From positions 1-64,000 of the forward strand of contig NZ_JAATEN010000028.1 in the NCBI RefSeq assembly GCF_012034935.1: a stretch of 64,000 nt of DNA, written 5' to 3'. Numbering within the stretch: the first letter of the stretch is position 1; each line of letters begins with the position of its first letter. Below are positions 17,048-24,922 of this stretch, piece after piece. Origin of the DNA: Streptomyces zingiberis (GTDB taxonomy: Bacteria; Actinomycetota; Actinomycetes; Streptomycetales; Streptomycetaceae). Under the pieces are notes generated by a model. It worked only from the letters and a program-made list of their open reading frames with translations, made no database searches and was not told the DNA's origin. A program made the translations under genes and the position numbers.

Positions 17048-18172
17048 GTGGCAGCCAACGACCGGGCAGGGACTCCCGGCAAGTCCGGTGGAAGCTCCGG
17101 TGCCGAGAGCCTGATGCGCGCCTCACTGAGCGCGGTCGCGCCCGGTACCGCTCTGCGCGACGGGCTGGAGCGCGTCCTCCGCGGCAACACCGGCGGTCTG
17201 ATCGTCCTCGGCATGGACCGGAGCGTCGAGTCGATGTGCTCCGGCGGCTTCGTCCTCGACGTGGAGTTCTCGGCCACCCGGCTGCGCGAGCTCTGCAAGC
17301 TCGACGGCGCCCTCATCCTCGACAAGGACATCACCAAGATCGTGCGCGCGGGGGTGCAGCTCGTCCCCGACGCTTCGATCCCCACCGAGGAGACGGGCAC
17401 CCGGCACCGCACGGCGCAGCGCGTCTCCATCCAGGCCGGCTTCCCCGTGGTGTCGGTGAGCCAGTCGATGCGGCTGATCGCGCTCTACGTGGACGGGCAG
17501 CGGCGGGTCCTGGAGGACTCGGCGGCGATCCTCTCCCGCGCCAACCAGGCCCTCGCCACGCTGGAGCGGTACAAGCTCCGGCTCGACGAGGTCGCCGGCA
17601 CCCTCTCCGCCCTGGAGATCGAGGATCTGGTGACGGTGCGGGACGTCTCCGCCGTCGCCCAGCGGCTGGAGATGGTCCGCCGGATCGCCACGGAGATCGC
17701 CGAGTACGTGGTCGAGCTGGGCACCGACGGCCGGCTTCTCTCGCTCCAGCTCGACGAGCTGATCGCGGGCGTGGAGCCGGAGCGCGAGCTGGTGGTGCGG
17801 GACTACGTGCCGGAGCCGACGGCCAAGCGGACCCGTACCGTGCCGGAGGCGCTCACCGAGCTGGACAAGCTCTCCCACACCGAGCTGCTGGAACTTCCCG
17901 TGGTGGCCCGGGCGCTGGGGTACAGCGGCGCGCCGGAGACCCTCGACTCGGCGGTGTCGCCGCGCGGTTACCGGCTGCTGGCGAAGGTGCCGCGGCTGCC
18001 GAACGCCATCATCGAGCGGCTGGTCGAGCACTTCGGCGGGTTGCAGAAGCTGCTCGCCGCGAGCGTCGACGACCTTCAGACGGTGGGCGGGGTGGGCGAG
18101 GCCCGGGCCCGCTCGGTGCGCGAGGGGCTGTCCCGGCTGGCGGAGTCCTCGATCCTGGAACGCTACGTCTGA
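17048..18172 (+). CDS. disA: Diadenylate cyclase DisA
   Basis: The 374-residue enzyme condenses two ATP to c-di-AMP while scanning DNA for branched structures. The catalytic DGA motif (LDGALILDKD) and RHR motif (GTRHRTAQR) are intact in the N-terminal domain. A helical linker follows, and a C-terminal helix-hairpin-helix domain contains VGGVGEARARSVREGL. The GTG at 17048 is supported by GGAGGAG 4-9 nt upstream. radA is upstream on the same strand. In streptomycetes c-di-AMP affects osmotic balance and development; a betaine-type transporter sits elsewhere in this window, but no direct link is shown. Confidence 0.96.
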   Translation: MAANDRAGTPGKSGGSSGAESLMRASLSAVAPGTALRDGLERVLRGNTGGLIVLGMDRSVESMCSGGFVLDVEFSATRLRELCKLDGALILDKDITKIVRAGVQLVPDASIPTEETGTRHRTAQRVSIQAGFPVVSVSQSMRLIALYVDGQRRVLEDSAAILSRANQALATLERYKLRLDEVAGTLSALEIEDLVTVRDVSAVAQRLEMVRRIATEIAEYVVELGTDGRLLSLQLDELIAGVEPERELVVRDYVPEPTAKRTRTVPEALTELDKLSHTELLELPVVARALGYSGAPETLDSAVSPRGYRLLAKVPRLPNAIIERLVEHFGGLQKLLAASVDDLQTVGGVGEARARSVREGLSRLAESSILERYV

Positions 18173-18250
18173 CGACGCGGTGTGCGCCGTCCCCCGGGAC
18201 ACCTGTCCCCCGAGACGCCAGGGCCCCCGGGGTGGCCGCTCCGCGGTGGC

Positions 18251-19099
18251 TCAGTCCTTGGCCAGCACGAAGGACGCCTCCGCCTTGTCGATCCCCTTGG
18301 CCTCCACCTCGACCAGGTAGGTGCCCGCCTTCGCCGAACCCTTGCGCGGTGTGGCGCACTTGCGCTCGCTCGGCTCGCGGTCCCAGGTCACCGTGGAGGT
18401 GGCCGTCCCGCCGGCGGGGACGCGCAGCCGGATGTCCCGGCTCTCCTTGAGGCAGTCGTCGGAGGCCCACAGCGGGTCGTCCTCGTCGGCGCGCGTGATG
18501 GTGAGCACCGCGGACCGCTCGCCGAAGTCCACCTCGCAGTCGCGGTCGGCGGAACTCTCGGCGATCAGCTCGAACTCCGGCTTCTCGCCCGGCTCGTAGG
18601 TGTTCTCGTCCGGGCGCACCTTGAGCTTGACCTCACCGGCGCGGCAGTCGGGCAGGGCCACCCCGGAGGGCACGCCCCGTCCCGCGCCGCCGCCTCCGCC
18701 ACCGCCCGTGCCGGAGCCGCCCGTACCGGAACCGCCGCCCGGGCCACCGGAGCCGTCCGGGCCACCGCCCGCGCCGTCCTCCGCCCCGTCGCCGTCGCCG
18801 CCGTCGCCACCCGTGGAGCCCGAACCGCCGGAGTCCCCGCCGCCGTTGCCGCCGGAGTCCTCGCGCCCGCCGGGGCGTTCGCTGATCGCGGGCCCGGAGG
18901 TGGTGGGGCCGGGCGTGATGGACTCCACGGGCCCGCGGCCGTCGGCCCCGTCCCCGCCACCGCTCCCGCCACCGCCCGCGGAGCTGAGGGCCCAGAACAC
19001 GAGCGCCGCCAACAGGACGACCAGGAGCAGGACGACGGCCCTCCGGCGCCAGTAGATGGAGGAGGGGAGCGGTCCGACAGGCTTGCGCAGAGAACCCAC
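18251..19099 (-). CDS. Single-pass membrane protein with Gly-rich linker and outer domain
   Basis: The 282-residue protein has a short cytoplasmic basic N-terminus, one transmembrane helix (residues about 21-42), a very Gly/Ser-rich linker of roughly 100 residues, and a C-terminal domain of about 130 residues with four conserved-looking cysteines (LPDCRAG, DRDCEVD, DDCLKES, ERKCATP) that could pair outside the cell. No characterised family is recognised. The GTG at 19099 follows TAAGGT by 6 nt. It is convergent with disA, 78 bp away. Confidence 0.75.
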   Translation of the reverse strand: MGSLRKPVGPLPSSIYWRRRAVVLLLVVLLAALVFWALSSAGGGGSGGGDGADGRGPVESITPGPTTSGPAISERPGGREDSGGNGGGDSGGSGSTGGDGGDGDGAEDGAGGGPDGSGGPGGGSGTGGSGTGGGGGGGAGRGVPSGVALPDCRAGEVKLKVRPDENTYEPGEKPEFELIAESSADRDCEVDFGERSAVLTITRADEDDPLWASDDCLKESRDIRLRVPAGGTATSTVTWDREPSERKCATPRKGSAKAGTYLVEVEAKGIDKAEASFVLAKD

Positions 19100-19439
19100 G
19101 CGGAAACCTTACGAGAGAAGAGGCCCGGTACCGCGGTACACCCGCCGCCGCCACGGCAAATTTCAACGATCATCATTCCGGTTCGGTCCCGTCGGGGCCC
19201 ATCGGCCCCCCTGCGCACCGCCGTTCCGCGCCGGAACCGCGGTACGGGTCGCGGTGCGGTACGGGTCGCGGTACGGCACATCGCCGCGCACCGCCGTCCG
19301 GCCCCGGGCGGTGACCGGCGCGGCCCCGCGCCGCCCCTTCCGGACGTGCGGACGGCACGAACCGGCGGAGAGCCGGCCCCGCCACGGGGCGGGGGACGGC
19401 CGGGGCCACGGACCGCTGGTCTGGCAGGATCGGAAGGCC
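19100..19439. other. Divergent spacer before mutY
   Basis: No gene is supported. A 12-bp palindrome GTACCGCGGTAC is at 19128-19139, and GCGGTACGGGTC is repeated at 19239 and 19256. Confidence 0.5.
19106..19111 (-). promoter_or_regulatory. -10 hexamer TAAGGT, leaderless layout
   Basis: TAAGGT, 6 nt, then GTG at 19099 on the minus strand. Confidence 0.65.
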
Positions 19440-20543
19440 ATGAGTGCCACCGCCCACACCCCCGGTCCCCCCGCCCCCGACACCGGTGACGACACCGGCT
19501 TCGGCACCGACACCGGTACCGCATCCGGTACGGCAGCCGACGCCGCAGCCGGTACCGCGGCCGGTCCGGCGGATCTGCCGTCGCCCCGCGCCCCCCGCCC
19601 CGCGCCGCCTGCCCCCGCAGACCTCGCGCACCCCGCCGGCCTCGCGCCTCCCGCGGCAGCCCTCCCCCCGATCCCCGCCCTCCACTCCTCGGTCATCGAC
19701 TGGTTCGACGAACACGCCCGTGAACTGCCCTGGCGCCGCCCGGACGCGGGCGCGTGGTCGGTCATGGTCAGCGAGTTCATGCTCCAGCAGACCCCGGTCA
19801 GCCGGGTGCTGCCGGTGCACGAGCAGTGGCTGGCGCGCTGGCCCCGCCCCGCCGCTCTCGCGGCCGAACCCCCCGGCGAGGCCGTCCGCGCCTGGGGGCG
19901 GCTGGGTTATCCCCGGCGCGCGCTCCGGCTGCACGCCGCCGCCGGGGCGATCGCGGAGCGCCACGGCGGCCAGGTGCCCGACGACCACGCCGCGTTGCTG
20001 GCCCTGCCGGGTGTCGGGGAGTACACGGCCGCCGCCGTAGCCTCCTTCGCGTACGGACGGCGCCACGCCGTGCTGGACACCAACGTCCGCCGCGTCTTCG
20101 CCCGCGCCCTGACCGGCGTCCGGTACCCGCCGACGGCCACCACCGCGGCCGAGCGCAAGCTGGCGCACGCCCTGCTGCCCGAGGACGAGGCCACGGCGGC
20201 GCGCTGGGCGGCGTCCACCATGGAACTGGGGGCGCTGGTATGCACGGCGCGCGCCCCCGCGTGCGTCCGTTGCCCGATCGCGGCGCACTGCGCCTGGCGC
20301 CTCGCGGGTTCCCCCGCACACGACGGCCCGCCGCGGCGCGGGCAGACCTACGCCGGTACGGACCGCCAGGTACGCGGCAAGCTGCTCGCCGTCCTCCGGG
20401 AGGCCACCGGCCCGGTGGCGCAGGAGGAGCTGGACGCCGTGTGGCACGAACCGGTCCAGCGGGCCCGGGCGCTGGACGGCCTCGTCGCCGACGGCCTGGT
20501 GGAACCGCTGCCGGGCGGCACCTACCGGCTGCCGCTGACCTGA
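19440..20543 (+). CDS. mutY: A/G-specific adenine DNA glycosylase
   Basis: The 367-residue enzyme removes adenine mispaired with 8-oxoguanine. After an N-terminal low-complexity extension of about 75 residues, the glycosylase core has FMLQQTPVSRV, the helix-hairpin-helix LPGVGEYTAAAVASFAYG and the catalytic aspartate in VLDTNVRRV. The [4Fe-4S] ligands have the exact C-x6-C-x2-C-x5-C spacing (CTARAPACVRCPIAAHC). ATG 19440 is the first start that leaves a sensible extension; GGAAGG lies close upstream. The C-terminal domain is short. Confidence 0.94.
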   Translation: MSATAHTPGPPAPDTGDDTGFGTDTGTASGTAADAAAGTAAGPADLPSPRAPRPAPPAPADLAHPAGLAPPAAALPPIPALHSSVIDWFDEHARELPWRRPDAGAWSVMVSEFMLQQTPVSRVLPVHEQWLARWPRPAALAAEPPGEAVRAWGRLGYPRRALRLHAAAGAIAERHGGQVPDDHAALLALPGVGEYTAAAVASFAYGRRHAVLDTNVRRVFARALTGVRYPPTATTAAERKLAHALLPEDEATAARWAASTMELGALVCTARAPACVRCPIAAHCAWRLAGSPAHDGPPRRGQTYAGTDRQVRGKLLAVLREATGPVAQEELDAVWHEPVQRARALDGLVADGLVEPLPGGTYRLPLT

Positions 20544-20670
20544 CCTCGCCGGCCTCCGCAGGACGGCCCGCCGGCAGCCGTCCGCGCGGCGCGCCCCACG
20601 GCCCGCACACCCCCGCACACCCCGCACCGCCAACTCCCCGACCCCGCCACCCGAGCCCGGCGCCCGACCT

Positions 20671-20722
20671 CCCAAGCCCCAAGCCCCCAGCCCCAAGCCC
20701 CAAGCCCCAAGCCCCAAGCCCC
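20671..20722. repeat. 7-bp tandem repeat CAAGCCC
   Basis: About seven copies of CAAGCCC (one degenerate) lie in the 379-bp mutY-sigE gap. Confidence 0.75.
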
Positions 20723-20777
20723 CGAAACGGTCGCCACCCTTCCCCTTCCGCCCGTCGTCCCATGCCCCCGCGCGCGG

Positions 20778-20801
20778 GGTTGTTACACAACCGATGGGTT
20801 G
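20778..20801 (+). promoter_or_regulatory. GGTTG inverted repeats upstream of sigE
   Basis: GGTTGT-TAC-ACAACC (20778-20792) is a perfect inverted repeat, and CAACC-GATG-GGTTG continues it to 20801, giving three GGTTG half-sites. They lie about 50 bp upstream of a candidate -10 (TAGCGT, 20852-20857). This is a plausible binding site for the response regulator CseB, which is known to activate sigE in S. coelicolor; the assignment is an inference. Confidence 0.55.
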
Positions 20802-20922
20802 CCGTGCGTCCACCGCCGGACGGCTCGCGCCACTCCGTTACAGCCGCTCAGTAGCGTCGTCCGCGTGCCGGAGCGAACCGGCGGACACGGGGATTGATCG
20901 GCGGGGACGGAGGCGGTCGGCG

Positions 20923-21477
20923 ATGGCGGAGACCGAGGTACTGGGGTTCGAGGAGTACGTACGGAGCCGGCAGGACGCCCTGCTGCGCAGCGCCCGCCGG
21001 CTGGTCCGTGACCCGGTGGACGCCCAGGACCTGCTTCAGACGGCGCTGGCGCGGACGTTCGGGCGCTGGGAGGGGATCGCCGACAAGTCGCTCGCCGACG
21101 CCTATCTGCGCCGGGTGATGCTCAACACCCGCACCGAGTGGTGGCGCGCGCGCAAGCTGGACGAGGTCCCCGTCGAGCAGCTCCCGGAGACCAGCCTGGA
21201 CGACGGCGCCGAGCAGCGGGCCGACCGCGCCCTGCTGATGGAGGTGTTGCGCGTGCTGGCCCCGAAGCAGCGGAGCGTGGTGGTGCTGCGACACTGGGAA
21301 CAGATGAGCACGGAGGAGACGGCCGCGGCGCTCGGTATGTCGACCGGCACCGTGAAGAGCACCCTCCACCGGGCCCTGGCCCGGATGCGCCAGGAGCTGG
21401 AGAGCCGTGAGCCGGTGGCCGTGCCGCCAGGCCGCGGCGAACGCATGGATCGGGGGCAGCCGCAGTGCGCGGCCTGA
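20923..21477 (+). CDS. sigE: ECF sigma factor SigE (envelope stress)
   Basis: The 184-residue ECF sigma factor has region 2 (EEYVRSRQDALLRSARRLVR) and region 4 (MSTEETAAALGMSTGTVKS). It directs cell-envelope stress genes. ATG 20923 is chosen because homology starts directly; GGAGG lies about 15 nt upstream and GGCG closer. The order sigE, small lipoprotein, OmpR-type regulator, sensor kinase is the known sigE-cseA-cseB-cseC operon, which makes the assignment secure. The stop overlaps the start of cseA by 13 bp. Transcription is expected from about 20864 under CseB control. Confidence 0.93.
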   Translation: MAETEVLGFEEYVRSRQDALLRSARRLVRDPVDAQDLLQTALARTFGRWEGIADKSLADAYLRRVMLNTRTEWWRARKLDEVPVEQLPETSLDDGAEQRADRALLMEVLRVLAPKQRSVVVLRHWEQMSTEETAAALGMSTGTVKSTLHRALARMRQELESREPVAVPPGRGERMDRGQPQCAA

Positions 21478-22208
21478 ACGACGACGACCGGCCCCGGGGT
21501 TTCCCGGGCCTCCCCGGACCCGCCCGGACGCGCCCGCGCACCCGCGCCGTCCCGGCGGGTCCGCGCCGCGCCGGTGTGGTGGCCGCGGGGGCCGCCACCA
21601 CCGCGCTGCTCCTGGCCGGTTGCTCCGTGACCGGCTCCGGTGTGCGCGAGGAGGGGCCGGCCCGGGTCGCGGCGTCCACGGTGGCGCCCACGCCCGCGCC
21701 GTCCTCACCGACCCCGGAGAAGGTGGACCCGGTACGGCTCATCAAGAACGACCCCTCGGTGGACCCGTCGATACGCAGGGCGCTCAGGCCGTGCGCGGCC
21801 GACGACTACCCGATCGACGTCAGCTACGGCTCGCTCACCGGCAACTCCGGTCCCGACGTCGTCATCAACGTCCTGACCTGCGAGGACTCCTTCGGTGTCG
21901 GCTCCTACGTCTACCGTGCGGAGAACCGGCCCACCCGGGGCGCCCAGACCACGGGCCCGATGTACCGCAAGATCTTCGCGGACGAGACCGGGCCGGTCTA
22001 CGCCGAGATCAGCGGTGAGGAGCTGGAGGTCACCAAGCAGATCTACGCGGAGGGCGACCGGGTCTGCTGCCCCTCCGGCGAGGAGGTCGTCACCTACCGG
22101 TGGCGGAGCGGGGACTTCGTCGAACGCGGGCGCATCCACAACGACTACAGCAAGTCGGCGGGCGGCGGTGTCGCCCAGGACAGCCCGGCGCCGCGGCCGG
22201 CGGAGTGA
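21465..22208 (+). CDS. cseA: Lipoprotein CseA, negative modulator of sigE
   Basis: The 247-residue protein has an Arg-rich N-region, a hydrophobic segment and a lipobox LLLAGC with the acylated cysteine at residue 53, so it is anchored outside the membrane. The remainder is soluble and has two cysteines (CEDS, VCCPS). In S. coelicolor CseA lowers sigE expression. The GTG start at 21465 lies inside sigE, with GGGGG about 10 nt upstream, so the genes are translationally coupled. The N-region before the hydrophobic segment is unusually long; a later start is possible but no better site is seen. Confidence 0.88.
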   Translation: MRGLNDDDRPRGFPGLPGPARTRPRTRAVPAGPRRAGVVAAGAATTALLLAGCSVTGSGVREEGPARVAASTVAPTPAPSSPTPEKVDPVRLIKNDPSVDPSIRRALRPCAADDYPIDVSYGSLTGNSGPDVVINVLTCEDSFGVGSYVYRAENRPTRGAQTTGPMYRKIFADETGPVYAEISGEELEVTKQIYAEGDRVCCPSGEEVVTYRWRSGDFVERGRIHNDYSKSAGGGVAQDSPAPRPAE

Positions 22209-22320
22209 GACCGGCCGGCGGCCGGGGGGCCGGGCAATGGACCGGGGGCCCGGGCGGTGGACGGGGCGAGACGGCGCCGGCGCGGGCCGGCGGAGAACGG
22301 ACGAGTGAGGACGGCGGACG

Positions 22321-23022
22321 ATGGCGGCCACCCATGTGCTCTTCGTCGAGGACGACGACGTCATCCGGGAGGCGACCCAACTCGCCCTGGAGCGCGCCGG
22401 CCTGGCGGTGACGGCGGCACCGGACGGGCTGACGGGGCTGGAGCTGTTCCGCGGCGACCGGCCCGACATCGCGCTGCTCGACGTCATGGTGCCGGGCCTG
22501 GACGGGGTCAGCCTCTGCCGGCGCATCCGGGACGAGTCGACCGTGCCGGTGATCATGCTGTCGGCGCGGGCCGACTCCATCGACGTGGTGCTCGGCCTGG
22601 AGGCCGGCGCCGACGACTACGTGACCAAGCCGTTCGACAGCGCCGTGCTCGTCGCGCGGATCCGCGCGGTGCTGCGCCGCTTCGGCCACGCCGGCGGCCC
22701 GGAGGGCGGGGGCGCGCGGGAGGCGGGAGCGGGCGGCGAGCCGCTGCGCTTCGGCGATCTGGAGATCGACCGGGACGGCATGGAGGTGCGCCGCTCCGGC
22801 GAGCGCGTCGCCCTGACCCCGACGGAGATGCGGCTGCTGCTGGAGTTCTCCGCCGCGCCGGGCACGGTGCTCTCCCGCGACCGGCTGCTGGAGCGCGTCT
22901 GGGACTACGACTGGGGCGGTGACACCCGCGTCGTGGACGTCCATGTGCAGCGGCTCCGTACGAAGATCGGCCAGGACCGCATCGACACGGTGCGCGGCTT
23001 CGGCTACAAGCTGCGGGGCTGA
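22321..23022 (+). CDS. cseB: Response regulator CseB
   Basis: The 233-residue OmpR/PhoB-type regulator has a receiver domain (acidic pocket EDDD near residue 10, phospho-acceptor in ALLDVMVPG, conserved lysine in VTKPF) and a winged-helix DNA-binding domain (VVDVHVQRLRTKIG). It is predicted to be phosphorylated by CseC and to activate the sigE promoter. A Gly/Glu-rich linker of about 20 residues joins the domains. It begins 112 bp after cseA and lies 8 bp before cseC. Confidence 0.94.
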   Translation: MAATHVLFVEDDDVIREATQLALERAGLAVTAAPDGLTGLELFRGDRPDIALLDVMVPGLDGVSLCRRIRDESTVPVIMLSARADSIDVVLGLEAGADDYVTKPFDSAVLVARIRAVLRRFGHAGGPEGGGAREAGAGGEPLRFGDLEIDRDGMEVRRSGERVALTPTEMRLLLEFSAAPGTVLSRDRLLERVWDYDWGGDTRVVDVHVQRLRTKIGQDRIDTVRGFGYKLRG

Positions 23023-23030
23023 CGCCCGCC

Positions 23031-24536
23031 GTGCCCGCGCCCACCCCGTCCCCCGGCCCCGGCGCCGGACCCGGCCCGGAAGCCCGGCGAGGCCCCGGAC
23101 CCGCCGGATCGACGCCCCCGCCCGGGGCCGCCCCGGGCGGTGCCACCGGCGCGGCCGACCCGCCCGCCGGCGCGGAAGGCCGTCCGCCCGGGCGTCCGGG
23201 CCGGCTCCGGCGCCGGCTCTCCGGCGCGCGCCGGGCCGACCGCGCCGGGCTGCGGCTGCGCATCGGCCTCCGCTGGAAGCTCAGCGCCGCGATCGCCCTG
23301 GTGGGGGCGTTGGTGGCGGTGGCGCTCTCGCTGGTCGTCCACAACGCCGCCCGGGTCTCCCTGCTCGACGGGAGCCGCGACATCCAGGACGAGCGGGTGA
23401 AGTTCGCCCAGCGCATCTACGAGTCCACCGGGCGGCTCAACTTCGACGCACAGATCGACGACCCCGCGCTGCCCCCGGAGCTCCGCGAAGCCGTCCGCGG
23501 CGGACTGCGGGCCACGTACCTGGAGGACACCGGCGACGGCCCGCCGGAGGTGTGGGCCGCCGTCCCGCTGGCCGACGGGCGGGTGCTCTCCATCCACACC
23601 CGCTTCGACGACCGCTACACCGTGCTGGGCGATCTGGACCGGGCCCTGCTCATCGGCTCCCTCGGCGTGGTGGGCGGCGGCTGCCTGCTGGGGGTGCTCG
23701 TGGGCGGTCAGCTCTCCCAGCGGCTGCGGCGGGCCGCGGCGGCGGCGACCGAGGTCGCCGAGGGGGACACCGGCGCCCGGGTCCGGGAGGCGATCGGCGG
23801 GATCGCCGCCGACGAGACGGACGACCTGGCGCGGGCGGTCGACGCCATGGCGGACGCGCTCCAGCAGCGGCTGGAGGCCGAGCGGCGGGTGACGGCCGAC
23901 ATCGCGCACGAGCTGCGCACCCCGGTGACCGGTCTGGTGACGGCCGCGGAGCTGCTGCCCCCGGGCCGCCCGTCGGAGCTGGTCAGGGACCGCGCGCAGG
24001 CGCTGCGGACGCTGGTGGAGGACGTCCTGGAGGTGGCCCGGCTGGACAGCGCCACCGAGCGGCCCGACCTTCAGGAGGTCGCCCTGGGCGAGTTCGTCGC
24101 CCGCCGGGTGCGGGTCCTCGCCCCCGAGGCGGAGGTGGAGATCGTCCGGGGCACGCGGGTGCGGACCGACCCCCGGCGGCTGGAACGGGTGCTCGGCAAC
24201 CTCCTGGCCAACGCCGCCAAACACGGCAGGCCGCCGGTCCGGGTGACTGTGGAGGGCCGCGTGCTGCGGGTGCGCGACCACGGGCCGGGGTTCCCGCCGG
24301 AGCTGCTGGCGGAGGGGCCGAGCCGGTTCCGCACCGGCAGCGCGGACCGCTCCGGGCGCGGGCACGGCCTCGGCCTGACCATCGCCGCCGGGCAGGCACG
24401 CATCCTCGGCGCGGCGCTCACCTTCCGCAACGCGCCCGGGGGCGGGGCGCTGGCCCTGCTCTGGCTGCCGGGGACGGCGCCCACCCCCGGCGGCGGCATC
24501 CCCGTGGTGACGGTGCCAACGCAGCCGCGTCGCTGA
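23031..24536 (+). CDS. cseC: Sensor histidine kinase CseC
   Basis: The 501-residue kinase has a Pro/Gly-rich N-terminus (about 80 residues), two transmembrane helices (residues about 85-107 and 205-225) enclosing an extracytoplasmic sensor of about 95 residues, a HAMP domain, the H-box IAHELRTPVTG, an N-box LGNLLANAAKHG and ATP-lid glycines (GRGHGLGLT). It should sense envelope damage and phosphorylate CseB. The GTG start at 23031 follows cseB by 8 bp. The Pro-rich N-terminus suggests that an internal start cannot be excluded. Confidence 0.93.
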   Translation: MPAPTPSPGPGAGPGPEARRGPGPAGSTPPPGAAPGGATGAADPPAGAEGRPPGRPGRLRRRLSGARRADRAGLRLRIGLRWKLSAAIALVGALVAVALSLVVHNAARVSLLDGSRDIQDERVKFAQRIYESTGRLNFDAQIDDPALPPELREAVRGGLRATYLEDTGDGPPEVWAAVPLADGRVLSIHTRFDDRYTVLGDLDRALLIGSLGVVGGGCLLGVLVGGQLSQRLRRAAAAATEVAEGDTGARVREAIGGIAADETDDLARAVDAMADALQQRLEAERRVTADIAHELRTPVTGLVTAAELLPPGRPSELVRDRAQALRTLVEDVLEVARLDSATERPDLQEVALGEFVARRVRVLAPEAEVEIVRGTRVRTDPRRLERVLGNLLANAAKHGRPPVRVTVEGRVLRVRDHGPGFPPELLAEGPSRFRTGSADRSGRGHGLGLTIAAGQARILGAALTFRNAPGGGALALLWLPGTAPTPGGGIPVVTVPTQPRR

Positions 24537-24693
24537 CGGGAGGACCGCCGACGGCGCGCGCCTCCGCCGGCGGTGCTCCGGCCCGCGGTTCTCCCCGCGC
24601 CCGGCGCCCGGCGCCCGAAGTCCTGCCGGGAGCACCGGGCCGCGGCCGGGGGCAGCGGTGGGCGGCGCGGACGTGGTCCACACGCCCGGAACG

Positions 24694-24725
24694 GGCCGCA
24701 CCCGGTCCGGGGGCCGGGTGCGGCC
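24694..24725. terminator. Bidirectional hairpin between cseC and the MFS gene
   Basis: GGCCGCACCCGG and CCGGGTGCGGCC form a perfect 12-bp stem with an 8-nt loop. It lies in the 386-bp gap 24537-24922 between convergent genes; there is no T-tract, as is common for actinomycete terminators. No other feature is seen in the gap. Confidence 0.75.
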
Positions 24726-24922
24726 GGAGGGCCGGGACGGCCCGGGCGAGCCCTTGAGGGCCCTGAGACGAGGGACGAGCGTGCCCCGCGCCCATCACGG
24801 CGGGACGGTCCCCGCGGGGACGGCGAGCGGCACGCACGGGACACCTCGGGCCCTCCCGCCCGGCTCGCCGACCGCCCACCGGTCCGGTGGGCCGGCGACG
24901 GCCCGCGCCGGCCCACCGGGGC

